A model generated the notes under the pieces. The model saw only the letters and a list, made by a program, of their open reading frames with translations. It ran no database searches and was not told the origin of the DNA. Positions 33,610 to 45,918 of a stretch of 64,000 bases of DNA are shown here, piece by piece. Every line of letters starts with the position of its first letter. Position 1 is the stretch's first letter. Origin of the DNA: Aotearoamyces nothofagi (taxonomy: Eukaryota > Ascomycota > Leotiomycetes > Leotiales > Tympanidaceae); contig JADDTR010000006.1 of the NCBI GenBank assembly GCA_015345905.1, positions 124,001-188,000 on the forward strand, written 5' to 3'. The position numbers and the translations under genes are program-made.

Positions 33610-33741
33610 CTAGACTGAAACTTCTCTCGAGATTGATCTGTCGCTGAACTTCCGGTACGGACGAGTAGAGACAATAACGAACGCAACAAGGACTACAGGG
33701 GTTATAAGAGTTACGAGGGCCACGATAGCCACAATAACCAT
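33610..33741 (-). CDS. Possible 43-aa single-membrane-span microprotein
   Basis: The ORF starts with ATG and encodes a very hydrophobic first half (VIVAIVALVTLITPVV) of about 25 residues, followed by a basic tail containing STRPYRKFSDR. That layout fits a one-pass membrane peptide with a positive flank. Nothing independent supports expression, and short open frames arise by chance, so this is only a candidate. Confidence 0.15.
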   Translation of the reverse strand: MVIVAIVALVTLITPVVLVAFVIVSTRPYRKFSDRSISREVSV

Positions 33742-33899
33742 GTCTATTATTACCCCCCTCCCCCTCAAGCTCATATCTAGCATGAACCCTGCTATGCAGG
33801 ATTTATATCTTTAAAGGGGACCCCGGGGTCGGTTCGGATAGATTTCCCGCTCCGCTTCTGTCTATTTGGATATTGGGAATCATGAACCAACCGTTTATG

Positions 33900-33905
33900 C
33901 ACGTG
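33900..33905. promoter_or_regulatory. CACGTG site (GCACGTGG) upstream of acid phosphatase
   Basis: Palindromic E-box in GCACGTGG context, 1061 bp before the phosphatase start. The core matches the site bound by Pho4/NUC-1 factors, which activate phosphatase genes under phosphate starvation. Function is inferred. Confidence 0.3.
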
Positions 33906-34630
33906 GTCATGACTTACGGGAAATGCGAATGTACATGCAAATCCCCACCCCCTGCGTTCTAAAGAAGATAGAGATGCTCAGAGAGTAGGAAGATAGAATG
34001 TAGTGGACAGAAGTGACAGGATATTCAATGCGATTTAATAGAAACCTGTCATCGATAAACTATAATGCATAACTATATAATATTATTATATTACTCGCTT
34101 TTTGCCATTCAGGATAATGATGTTATGATATATACAATTCAACAGCTCTAGCAGATTACTAACAAGCAGCTTTTATAGGGACTGCTATTTTAATAATTTG
34201 GAATATCCTACTATCCGGTGAGCTTTATCTATCTCCTTCCAGACTTGTTTCTATATTAGAGAATAAGAAAATACAGATTCGCGATTGAAAGTTCATTAAC
34301 TTATTTACATTATGAAAGCTCAAGTACTATCTAGAACGGAGAATAAGCCTCCTGCGTCGCATAGTATCTAAAAGGTTGCCTCAATTGATTGATTACTAGG
34401 TAGGTGCTCCATAAAGCTGGCATCTCTGACATCTGGGACTTTTCGTCCGAATTCGTTCAAATGGTCTCTCCGAGCACACATTGCAAATCCATTGTCTTCA
34501 AAAGCATTCCTCTGCAAGCAAGCATTTTAGCAGCAGACAAGCATCTGAGAGGGCTCAACAAAACCTTGCGCGGCTGGGGAATCACGGGCATCCCGATGAT
34601 CACGGGAATCACCCCTATCCAGTCAAGCTG

Positions 34631-34636
34631 CACGTG
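34631..34636. promoter_or_regulatory. CACGTG site (GCACGTGT) upstream of acid phosphatase
   Basis: A second E-box, 330 bp before the phosphatase start codon and 250 bp before a TATAAA. Position and core fit a Pho4/NUC-1-type phosphate-starvation site, but CACGTG is also used by other bHLH factors such as Cbf1. Confidence 0.4.
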
Positions 34637-34965
34637 TCTGTGAGACCCATCTACTTGCAGGGGTTGTTATCAGGGTGGCTATCCATAGCTTTTGAGAATC
34701 TCCGCCCTCCAACCGCAACCTTAGGCCTCAACCATGTTGTAGAACCAAGTCAACGTGCATCTTTGAGGACAACCATTCCTATTGTTGAAGCAGTTTGGAG
34801 CATGAGATAGCTAGATTTGATCGCCATGCATAGGCGTCAGGTCCTGAGATCGTCACTCCCACGCGTACCTGCGGCGACAGTATAAACTGATAGGCTTGCT
34901 CTTTTTATTCCTCAATTACTTCTCCCTCTGAATACCTTCGTCTGTCTTTTTATCATTCGCCCGTC

Positions 34966-36504
34966 ATGATCTGCGGCTGTGCAACTGCGGCAATTCTTGC
35001 TGTTACCCTGGCCTTTACTGGCCATGCGGCAGCAAACCCTCTTCTATACAATGTCTCTCTAAACTCCCAGGTCAGATTGGCATATTCCGGGCATACTGGC
35101 ATGACAATCAGTTGGAATACATACAATAAACTTGACAATCCCACCGTACACTACGGATTGTCTCCGCGGCGCTTGACACAGAAAGCATCGTCGGCTTATT
35201 CGGAGACTTACAATACTTCGTTGACATACAACAACCATGTTAGGATTTCGGGTTTACAATCTAACACCCAGTATTACTACTTACCAGAGCATCTTTTAAA
35301 CGATACTTCCGTCACAGAGCCTTACAGTTTCAAAACCAGCAGAGTCGCTGGAGATAAGACACCGTATACAATAGCTGTGGTTGTTGACATGGGTACGATG
35401 GGTCCTGAAGGTCTTACCACTACTGCTGGTACTGGAGTTGATTCTAGAGACATCCTCCTTCCCGGCGAGCAAAACACCATCCAGTCAATGCTATCTCAAA
35501 TCGACAACTTCGAGTTCCTATGGCATCGTAAGTTCAATCTTCTATTTCATGAACAGTGTTGATATTTATTAGCTGGAGACTTAGCATATGCCGACACCTG
35601 GCTTACTGAAGTCAATGGCGGTTTCCTCAACGCCACGGCAACTTATGATGAAGCATACAAGGCCTACGAATCCATCCTTGACGGCTTCTATGATGAGCTT
35701 ACCACCATCACCACCCGGAAACCGTACATGGTCGGGCCCGGCAATCACGAAGGAAACTGCCTAGATGAAGCAAGCACTCTCTGCATGCCCGGCCAATCCA
35801 ACTTCACTGGCTACAGAAACCACTTCCGCATGCCCAGCGACGTTGCCACGCAGGCAGCCAGCAACTTCGGCGTCGGCAACATGTGGTACTCCTTCGACCA
35901 CGGCATGGCCCACTTCGTAGTCTTTAACACCGAGACCGATTTCGACGGCAGTCCTGATGATTCCTTCGGCGGTCCCTTCGGCACACCAGGCCAGCAACTC
36001 GCATGGCTAGAAGCTGACCTCGCAGCCGTAGACCGCACCGTCACGCCCTGGATCATAGCTGCTGGTCATCGCCCCTGGTATACCTCCGGCGCGACCTGCC
36101 CCACCTGCGCCACAGCCTTCGAGCCGCTCTTCAACACCTACGACGTCGACCTCGTCTTCTCCGGCCACTACCACGTCTACGAGCGCAACGCGCCCGTCAA
36201 GAACGGCACCGCCGATCCAAACGAGCTGAAGAATCCGTCCAGCCCATGGTACATCGTAAACGGAATCGGCGGCCATTACGGCGGCTTGAACCCATTCAAC
36301 GACGTCTCCAGCTTACAGCGCTACGGCCTTTCGATTGCCAATGCGACGTATGGGTGGAGCAAGCTTACCTTCCATAACAGCACGCACCTGACGCATGAGT
36401 TGGTTAACTCATCGAGCAATGCCGTGCTGGATACGGCGACGCTGTTTAAGAGCCGCAAGCCGGTTTCGCTGGATACGACTCGAGACTCCAGAGGTGCTTG
36501 TTAG
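34966..36504 (+). CDS. Secreted purple acid phosphatase
   Basis: Two exons, 34966-35527 and 35573-36504; 497 aa. A signal peptide (ILAVTLAFTGHAAA, cleavage near residue 23) is followed by a fibronectin-III-like domain (VRLAYSGHTGMTISWNTY). The metallophosphoesterase domain has the five metal-site blocks: VVDMG, PGDLAYAD (restored by the splice), GNHE in VGPGNHEGN, AGHRPWY and SGHYHVYER. This is a binuclear Fe-metal phosphatase that releases phosphate from organic esters outside the cell or in the wall. There are several N-glycosylation sequons. The intron is 45 bp. The CACGTG sites upstream suggest phosphate control. Confidence 0.93.
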
Positions 36505-36967
36505 TTCGACTTCTTCAAGTCTTGTAAATCCCATGTCAAAGCGCCTCGTAAGCCGTTCGGCCACTCCGACCCTTTACATATGCTCATTCTCTCGAGTAGC
36601 GCTGCATCCATCGCGGCTCTTAGTGGTGGTGTGCGTATTGTCATGGGATTGCTTGTGGTGCTGGGTTAGTTGATGCAAATCTAGGATGGCGCGCTGTGGA
36701 CTTTGAGGGAGGTTATCAAACTATTAAATTAATATTAAATCAAGCACGATGATATCATAATTTTATAATAATGATTTTATATTTATTTGCGGGATAGAGC
36801 GATCATGATTCATAAGCTTGTTCACATGAAAATGGTTCACAAGAATGAGAACAGAGATTTAGCAGTTAATATCATTTCCAATTCCCATCTTCCAAACACA
36901 AATACAGCCTTGCTTGATACTTCACTCAATCCAATTCTATCATCCATCCAAGACAGTCTCCCCATCA
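36505..36967. other. Intergenic between acid phosphatase and VHC1 3' ends
   Basis: 463 bp between convergent genes. An AT-rich stretch near 36720-36790 is consistent with 3' UTR and polyadenylation signals. No gene is seen. Confidence 0.5.
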
Positions 36968-39900
36968 CTATAAACTCATAGTAACCGTCATACTATTGCT
37001 ATGCACCATCAAACAAGGTGGACAATCCTTGCACAAGACCTCCAAATCACTCAAGTACGCCATACTAGCCTCCTCACTCCTACTAGTTCCCTCGACTGGG
37101 CTCGGCAATGTCGTGAACATGACCGCAGTATCCCTACTCTGTTTCCTCATCAACTGGTTCAGGATCAAGTGTTGGGCACGACATGGGAGGTCATTAAAGG
37201 AGAGCGGTACTGCAGCGGCTGAGTAGGTTGAGCCGCGCCGGGAGAAGGGAGGGGCCGGAGAATCTTCGGTAGGGAGGGAGGGGAAGTGTTCTGAGGGCTC
37301 GGCAAGTTCTAGAGTTGAGAAGTCGTCGCGAGAGCGGTAAGCGGATGGAAGCTTTTTGTGGCGCACGGGTGGCGATGGAGTGTCAGTGAACATGATGGAG
37401 GGGCCAGGACCATCTTCTGTGGCGACTCTGGTGATAGGGACTGGTTTGGAGGAGAATTTGGGCATGGATGCGTGTCGGGACAAGGAAGGGCGGTTGGTGG
37501 GTGTCGGTGGTGGACGAAGTGATGGTGGTGGCTTCATGGTTCTCAATGCGGAGAAACGTTCTTCGAGTTGTTCAGGGGATTGGATTCGAGATGGTGTTGA
37601 TGGTGCTGTCTCTGGTGGTGATTTATCTTCTGCTGTTGGGGACTCTTTAAGAGATGAGAGCGATGCCGTGAGATTGGAGATAGAAGGTGGTTTGCTAGAG
37701 ACACCGTCTGAGCCAGAAGAAGTTATTGACGATTGCTTCTTCTTAAATTCAGGTACTTTTGGTTGTTTCTCTCCTGTTGATTTCTTTGATGGTGGTGGAC
37801 CACGCATACTATCTCCATGACTTCTTCTTCGAGTAATTTTAGCCGGACTCATGATTGGGACGTCTGTATCTGACGACTCAAACTCATCAATGTCTCCTTC
37901 ACTAGCAGCACTCTCGTCTTCGTCACTCTCAAAGACGTCTCGATTTGATTCGTTGCCACTGCTACTTCCTGAATCTTCACTAGCACTTGCTTGGCTAGCG
38001 TGCTGATCCATAAGTTGCTGAGGAAGTCTTTGAGTCCGCATACCCAGACTTACACCTAATTTACTTAATCCGCTCATTGTATGTCTTCGTTTTGACTTCC
38101 GAAGAAGTTTACGGAGGCCCAAAAAGCGCTCTATGCGCTCATGTCTTGGACCTTGTTGAAATGATGATTCTGGCCAGACAGATGCAGCTGTATATACACT
38201 GGCAACGTCTGCAAGGTCCTCGCTTGCGGATGCCTCTCCACGATTTCCTCTGATCTTCTGGATCTCTTCCCACCAATCTTGATCTTTTAGGCAGGCATCA
38301 ACTTCCTTCTCTGCCTCCGAATCGTCGCTATGACCATTGACGATGACCTCATATGTGGGTAAATCTCCAGAAGCAAGCCAAAAGACCAATATCTCAGCCT
38401 GTATCCTAAGATTCTCAAGCAAAGCCTTGACACGTCCGCGCTCTTCTTTGACATCAGACTCATACTCAACAAAGACTGCAACTCTCAGCTTGTATGCCTT
38501 CTTCCAGGCTGGGACTGTATTTAAGATGCAGCCAAGTTGAAGAATAAGTGTGTAGGTATCGAAATTGGTCGTCAAAACATTGGCTTTATGGTCGCCTTCT
38601 GATGCAATTTCCGCAGACATCTGAATAGGCCATAAATCGATATATTTTTTAACGTTGTTTTGTTGGTGTTTGTGAGGAAACTCCAGTTCTTGAAACCCCC
38701 TTGCGAGCGCCACATTAATTTGTAGACGTAATAGAAGATCCTCAAGGATTGTAACGTAACTCGTAACACTAATCATACTCTCGGTCCTGCAAGAGTCTGT
38801 TGGTAAATTTCCATCTGCTTTCAGCTCGTTACTGTCCTGGCGTGAAGGCTTGCGCTGGCGAGGATTCTGGTTATCAGAAGTACTGGCCCTGGATGGCATC
38901 TCTGGGATGTCTATCAGTGGCTGAGTTCGACGCAATTCATCCATATTATAGAAACCCAACACAGCTATGTTCGGCCTCATTCCTCCAAGTCCTGCTCCTA
39001 ACACAATATTTCGAGCTCCCCATTCAAGACCTGGTGAGATGGCTATGTTGACAAATGCCTTTACTTTCGAAAAGTCAATATACTTTGTCCAAGCAGCTTG
39101 TTGACGTCGAGCCTCTGGAACTGATGCTCCAAAATCTTGACTGACAATTACATGACCTAATATGTACAGAGACCCCTTCTTCATAGAATTGCAGAACTGG
39201 ATTAGCTTGTATTGTCGCCTTGGATCATTGACGAATAGAAGAATTTGAGGTCGCCAAAACTTGACATGTTCTTGTCGAAGTCTAAGAAGATATTTCCGAA
39301 CTTGATGGTAAATAAGACTTTGCGATACGTCTCCCCAAGATCTTGGCGGTGTCGTATAATGAATGAGTAAGAACATGATGATCAAGATTCCTACACAACC
39401 TGTCGCATAAACACCATCGACAAAGAACATCGCTGCGCCGGATATGATTGCGCCAGCGAGTGCCGTCTCCCAGCTGAAGAAGTGAAAGGATGGGCGAAAG
39501 TTTGGTGCGGAACCGATTTTGAGAAGGAATGTGGCGAGATTCATGACAAGAAAGGTCATAAGATAAGTCATTGTAACAAAAGACGCAATCTGATTAATGT
39601 CGCAAAGCATTGTGACTTGAGCGACGATGTAAGTCATAAAAATGGCAAAAGTGGGCTCATCGCCCTTTTTGGTTCCTTGACCAAATATTGTGAGCCCTGG
39701 AAGCAATTTATCTCTTGCCAAAGCCTGAAGAAGTTTCGCAGATCCAATCACACCCATCAGAGTAGAGAAAAACGTACTTGCAAACTCTCCAGCTAAGACA
39801 AGAATTCCAGAAACGTTAGTATCCTGTATGATGTTGACATTTCGAACGAAAGAAGATCTCGTGATTGTAGCAGCCATTGCGAGAATAACTAGAGTGTATG

Positions 39901-41176
39901 CGAAGAATGTCAACGCAAGACCCCAAAGTGTTCCCTTTGGTATGGCCTTGCTGGGATGTTTAAGATCTCCAGACATGCTTGCACCAGCAAATATCCCACC
40001 CGTAGCAGGAAATAAAATCCCAAAGAGGTCCTGAAAGGTCTCCTTCCCTTTAAGTTGACTACCATTTGCACCTCGTGTGAGCTTCGGCATCAAATTTCCT
40101 TTAAAAGTATCGAGACTCAGGCCAGTGTATACGATTCCCAACTTTCGGCTTTCGAAAGGAGACATTACCAAGGCTGAGAAGGGTATGCTAAAAGTAGCAA
40201 CGAGAAGAATGATCAGCAAGCCATTACTAGCTCGTGCAAATATAGAGCTTCCAGCCAAACATATTCCGGTGCAGATCAAGAGGACAATTGTAGCCCACAG
40301 ATAATCCCACCACATCCCTTCTGGTAGTATATGATACCAATTTCCAGAAATTTTTCCAAAGTTTTGCTTTATACAGTCGATAAGACCAACAGCATTCATG
40401 CCGGTATTAAATACGAAACCTAGGTAAAACACCACTCCGATTGACCCTCCAAATTCCGGGCCTAATGATCTTGATATGAGATAGTATGCGCCGCCACCAC
40501 GAACGGTTCCATTTGATGCGATCGCAGAAAGTGAGAAAGTCGTGATGAGGTTGATAATGTAAGATGCAACGAGCATACCTGGGGGTGTCAGAAAGATTTC
40601 TTTCTAATGGGGGGAAGACATACCCATAATACCAAGAACTCCTGCTTGTCCAAGAATGAAACCAAAACGTAAGAACATAAGAATGCTCAGAACATTCAAA
40701 CATGTCGGTACAAAGACACCTGAGAATGTTCCCAGCTTCTCATGGCCTCCAACCGGTCTTGGCCCCAGACCTGGCTTAGGAGTTGACGCGTCTCCCTTAG
40801 CCAGCTTATCCGCATTGTTATGCATTTGAGCTGTCAAGGAATCTCCAGTGACAGGCCCACGCAGTTTCCTTGAACCATTACCAGATTTACGCGTCGCAGA
40901 TGCTGGCTCAAAGTCATCGGGTCCATCATGAAGATGTAACAGTCGTCTCGTGAAGGAATGTCGGCGCGGTGAAGGGGTTGTGTTTTCGTCTGCAGGCTCA
41001 TAAGGATTGGGGTTTTGGTCTGCATATGACTCCGTATGCCGTTGGTCTTCTCCCTCCTCAGGCGGTATAAAGGGCTGTCCGTCGAATGTAGAGTTTCGAC
41101 GATTCAGTTCTCCAGCGTCATCGCTTGCTGTTCGAGTTTGAAAACTGGAGTACGGTCGAGGGCCTTCGTGAGGCAT
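36968..41176 (-). CDS. VHC1: VHC1, vacuolar cation-chloride cotransporter (SLC12 family)
   Basis: Two exons, 40624-41176 and 36968-40578, with the join inside GVLGIMGMLVASYIINL; 1387 aa. A cytosolic N-terminus of about 155 residues leads to the SLC12 start, GTFSGVFVPTCLNVLSILMF and LRFGFILGQAG. The about 12-span core includes SNGTVRGGGAYYLISRSLGP and GGIFAGASMSGDLKHPSKA. The long C-terminal regulatory domain has ILLFVNDPRRQYKLIQFCN, then a large Ser/Pro-rich insert, and closes with LNQLMRKQSRDTAVMFTTLP and SMTVTMSL. The yeast orthologue sits in the vacuolar membrane and moves K+ and Cl- together. The Ser-rich insert (about residues 930-1290) is probably disordered and phosphorylated, which is inference. 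Confidence 0.93.
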
Positions 41177-42513
41177 GGCTGATGCTCTCTAACATTGAAA
41201 GAAGTGAGAGTTGGAAAGTATGTACAGTAATCAAAATCTATAGAAGCTGCACAGCAGCATTCGAGTGTTCTTGTAGCTCTCGCAATTATAAGACTATCAG
41301 TACCGTACAGACATGATTCATGCGGCATCCTTGCTGGACAAACTCGGGAAAGACGTCACTACGGTGGCCGTTAACCCCAATTTCAGGGTCGCCTTGATCG
41401 ATAACAGGCAAGGTAATCTAGACGCCTGTAGCGCGCGTGGCGCTGGGGAAAAAGCCACGTGATTTATGTCTTTGCAGGAAACCGTCCTTACAAAGGGCAC
41501 AATTCACAGTGAGAAAGAGCAGGATTTTCCAGCAATTATTTGAAATTGTAGGAACATGAGTGCGTCGAGATACATTGCTCGTAGTGACTGAGCGAGTACG
41601 TATATATATATGCAGGCTGGCTGTTGGCAGGCTACACCAGACGCCCCAAGAGTCGATCCTTTCGGCCTTGTAGCTAGTTGATCGGCCAAAACAACAGCAA
41701 AAGGGCTTCCTGGAGGAGCAGTATGGTCATCCTGGAATGCCCCTACGAACGCCTACACTGGGAAGCTGTGCGCCGTGCATGACGGAGGGATCACACTCGG
41801 CGTGCGCGTGATCCTCGTGAACAGCCCAAGGCACATGAGATAATACTAATTGGAAATGTAGATATAGATATAGATATGTAGATGTAGATGTCTGTATATA
41901 TATCGAATGGTAATGCATTGCTTGCATAAGCTTGTGATGTCCATCTGTAGTCTCAGCACTGTATAGGTCTGTACAAGTACCGTTGTCCGAGGCTGGCACA
42001 TGACGAGTAAGCAACAGAGTGGGTGTTCAGTGGGTGTCTGTCACTGTCACAGTCACTGCCAGCCATCTACTCCCGTCCTTTACTGAGCAACACAGGCTTC
42101 GTTACTCGCTACTCGCCGTCCGCTCGGCGGTTGACGGGCCCGCGAACCTTACCCTTCCGAGTTACTGGCTGGCCGCACGACCGACTACTGAGCGACTGAC
42201 GTGCGGAACCTCACAAGCAGCATCCACTCACTGCCTCACTGCATCACCGCATTCGCCGCATCCACAGCGCCCTATCTATATCTTCTGCACACGACAATCC
42301 ACAGCATACAGTCTTTCTCTCTGTACAACATCCTTATCAGTACTTCGCCCCAACTGCACGCAGACAACTGTCGTCCTGCCGGCTCTGTCTCTACCATCCT
42401 CTTCAACTTGGCATCCTTTGCAGCTCGTCTTTCCCTTTTGCTAATAAATCGACAATGACGAGATAAACTGTCGGCAAATCCTCTGCACACATTGATCGAC
42501 TGCCATCGCCGTC
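41177..42513. promoter_or_regulatory. Divergent intergenic region VHC1 / AVT transporter
   Basis: 1.34 kb between two divergent transporter genes. A CACGTG lies at 41456-41461, 280 bp from the VHC1 start. Short atagat/tgtaga repeats occur at 41860-41895. The last 400 bases are pyrimidine-rich, as in many fungal leaders, and carry short ORFs (from about 42019) that look like leader sequence, not genes. Confidence 0.4.
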
Positions 42514-44985
42514 ATGTCGCAAACGAGAGATGACTCGTTATCTGACCCTCTTCCAGTTGCGACGTCTTCTTCTCCAGGCTCTGCTCGGGGTCGGTCGCTA
42601 GGCACTTCTGCACCTCGAGCAGTATCGACAGCGCGACTGGCTTCTCCAGTCCCTTCGCACCAGGGCGGAGGCGTGCCGACAATTAGGCAAATCCCGACAC
42701 CAAACCAAGGCGGCACAGGCTCTGCTAGCAATGGCCACTTGACGCCGCTTGCTGGAGCAGCACCGAACTCTTCTTTACCAGGTCCTGGGGTATCAGCACT
42801 CGCCGCAGCCTTATCTAATTCGATTGGCACATCGCCTCCACGCTTTGGTACTCCTCCTCTACGGCCAGCATCCCCTGCCCCAACAAGTTCTCAATTCCAG
42901 TTTGGGACGCCTCAGACCAATTATGGTTCCTTTCCACGTTCTGTACAAGGTGCACCTAGATACGATAGCCCAAGCGGATACGAGGATCCAGAGATCATAA
43001 AACGGCATCTGGTGCAGCCTTCTAGGGAAGAGACAGCTCAAATCCATGATGGCTCGCATGGTGGCATTTTTGACGAATCAGTACCAATTCGGCCCGAAGG
43101 GCCTACGAAACCGAAGCAGAATCTTGATGATGTTGCCCCAGGACTGAGCGACGATGAATTTTCCAGTCTACGATTGCAGGGTGGTGACATAACTAGACCA
43201 ATTTACAAATGGACCGAAGAAGCACAAGCACGAGGCAATGGGAGGGGTCGTGCAAAGCGAAGTCAAAGCTTCAATCTTTCTAGACCTCAGCCGGATGATG
43301 ACGTTCTCGATATTGGTTCAATAAAGCTACCTGGTGGCATGAGACGAAATTATCTCCGCAGGGCGGCTGGAAGTCCGTCTCCAACAGGTAGAGACGAGGA
43401 AGACAGCGTAGGAGTTGCTGCGCGCCGAGGAGGTATACGCCCAAAGCTATTGACGAGCAATTTTATCGAATTCCTTACCTTGTATGGGCATTTTGCCGGT
43501 GAAGAGCTTGAAGAAGACGACGAAGCCCTGGGCCCTGATGAGTATTTTGCATCGGACGAGCATGACGAATATGGGGCCGGATCAGATGGTAGTGATGAAG
43601 ACCACGAGCCTATGGAGGATAGTGCCTTGTTAACACCTGGCCGAAGGAAGAGAAAACGGAAGGATCGTCGTGGAAGTGGTCAAAATGGCTCATGGGGTGC
43701 GGTGTTACTTTTACTAAAATCATTCGTTGGTACTGGTGTGCTCTTCCTTCCAAGAGCATACTTGAACGGCGGTATGTTCTTTAGCAATCTAGTACTCCTC
43801 TTTGTTGCCTTATTGAGCTACTACTGCTTCGTTCTCTTGGTCAATACTCGACTAAAGATTGAAGGCTCCTTTGGTGATATCGGAGGCGTCCTCTATGGGA
43901 AATGGATGCGATCGGTCATTCTATTTTCCATCGTCCTAAGTCAAATTGGTTTCGTTGCAGCTTACATTGTCTTCACGTCTGAAAACTTGCAGGCATTTGT
44001 CCTCGCCGTATCAGACTGCAAAACATACATTGATATCAAGTGGATGATATTGATGCAAATGGCTGTCTTCCTCCCTTTCTCGCTACTTCGAGATATCAGT
44101 AAGCTTGCCATTACAGCACTCATCGCTGATGGCCTCATCTTACTTGGCCTGACATATCTTTACTACTACGACATCTGGACGCTCGCCACATACGGTGTAG
44201 CTGATATCGTCAACTTCAATCAGCAAGATTGGACTTTATTTATTGGTACCGCGATCTTTACATTTGAGGGTATTGGACTCATCATCCCAATCCAAGAATC
44301 TATGCGTAAACCAAAGAACTTCCCACCAGTCCTCGGTGGTGTCATGATCCTCATCACCATCATATTTGTCTCCATGGGTGCTCTATCCTACGCAGCTTAC
44401 GGCTCCAATACCAAAACAGTCGTCATTCTCAACCTACCTCAAGATGACAAACTCGTCAATGCAGTGCAATTTATGTACTCAGTCGCTATCCTCCTCTCAA
44501 CACCGCTGCAAATTTTCCCAGCTATCAGAATCACAGAAACGGAACTCTTCACTCGAAGTGGGAAATACAACCCTTATATCAAATGGCAGAAGAACGTCTT
44601 TCGTTTCTTTGTTGTTATGCTCTGCGCAGCCATTGCCTGGGGTGGTGCGAACGATTTGGACAAATTTGTTGCCCTTGTAGGGAGCTTTGCTTGTGTTCCG
44701 TTGGTGTATATTTATCCTGTAAGTATCCTCCCTGCTCTTGGCTTTCTTAATCCCGTCACCTTGCTCCCCCCCATTCTCTAGAGTTGAGACTGACGTGGCT
44801 ATGACTAGCCAATGCTCCACTACAAAGCGGTTGCGAAGACGCGTCTGTTCAAGGCTGCAGATGTTATGCTGTGTATATTTGGTGGGGTTGTGATGATATA
44901 TACAACATCTTTGACTATCATTAGTTGGGCGAGTGAAACGACACAGGCACCGCTACCAGGTTATTGCGACGGCAAGAATGTATAG
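42514..44985 (+). CDS. Vacuolar amino-acid transporter, AVT3/AVT4 type
   Basis: Two exons, 42514-44718 and 44809-44985, phase 0; 793 aa. A long Ser/Pro-rich cytosolic N-terminus (about 390 residues, ending in a basic RRKRKRKDRR patch) precedes an 11-span AAAP domain that begins GSWGAVLLLLKSFVGTGVLF and contains FEGIGLIIPIQESMRKPKNF and FVALVGSFACVPLVYIYPP. The long N-terminal extension and these motifs fit yeast Avt3/Avt4, which export neutral and basic amino acids from the vacuole. The second exon supplies the last membrane span (LCIFGGVVMIYTTSLTIISW). The neighbour VHC1 is also a vacuolar-membrane transporter and shares the divergent promoter region. Confidence 0.9.
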
Positions 44986-45918
44986 CTTTGATCGGCTTGG
45001 ATTTTATAGCCATGATTCTAGGAATTGGTCCTTGTTTCCTTAAGACGTTGGATGGGATGACGTTAGGAGAAGCCATTACAGGATATGAGGAGAAGTTGCT
45101 AAAGTAGTTAGATTTCATTGGAAGTGAAGGCACTTCCCCAGCGTTTATTTTCCTTATCTTTCCAAGACCTACTCACATTAGATGGTACGATATGGTTTCT
45201 ATCTATTCTATCTTGCATAGCGTTGGCGGGACTTTTTATATACCTTCAGCGCATTGTCAATCATGAACAATTTCAATTCATATGCAGATTTCGGCTCTGG
45301 CGAGCGGGGTGATATGGTGATATTAAAGTGACGATAATAGAGAAGAGGCAAGATGGGATGGGACCTAAATAATTGATAGGGCTACTAAACAACTCTGAAA
45401 TGATTTAATCATCTGATACTCCTACCTTACCAATTCCGCTTGAAGCCTTGGCGGGGGGAGATGGAATTATCTAGCCCAACGGGCAACAGAATCTTTCTCT
45501 CAGTTAATGGAATAATGACAGCAATTGGGCTGTTGACGACAGAGCATTAGTTTATCCTAGCTTTTATTTTTAGATATTTACATGAAGGCAAATTGAGCCT
45601 CTAAGCTGGGATGCTCCAAAGGTTGGTATGCAATGCAGTTGTAGTCAGTGGATTTGTTTGGACCAGATGATCGACAGTTTTATTCGAATAGTCTCCCTCT
45701 CATTGTAAATAAGTCTTGAAACATTATATCATAGCCCTCCTATGTGGAGCGAGAGTAGAAGTCGAGTTCAGGACAAGGGGGCATGAAATGCGGGGAGGAT
45801 TCCAATTTACGCGACAACGCGGTCACCAGAAATCGGCGACGCGTCTCGATCGGCGACATCGTGTTAAGACGCAACAGCCTCACCATAGCAATCGCTGTTC
45901 TCGAATTCCAACAGGACA
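44986..45918. other. Intergenic between AVT and POL31
   Basis: 933 bp. The first part continues open in some frames but without conserved sequence and is likely 3' UTR. The last 200 bases hold the POL31 promoter. No repeat or gene is seen. Confidence 0.5.

Larger units (their letters stand above)
33098..34965. other. Long intergenic region before the acid phosphatase gene
   Basis: 1.87 kb of AT-rich non-coding sequence. It holds two CACGTG sites (listed separately) and a TATAAA at 34881-34886, 80 bp before the phosphatase start. A 43-residue hydrophobic ORF lies on the minus strand at 33610-33741. Plus-strand ORFs near 34404-34810 have no recognisable features. Confidence 0.5.

Noticed and set aside
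34404-34810. Plus-strand ORFs before the acid phosphatase
   Set aside because: No conserved features, overlapping frames, and a position inside the promoter.
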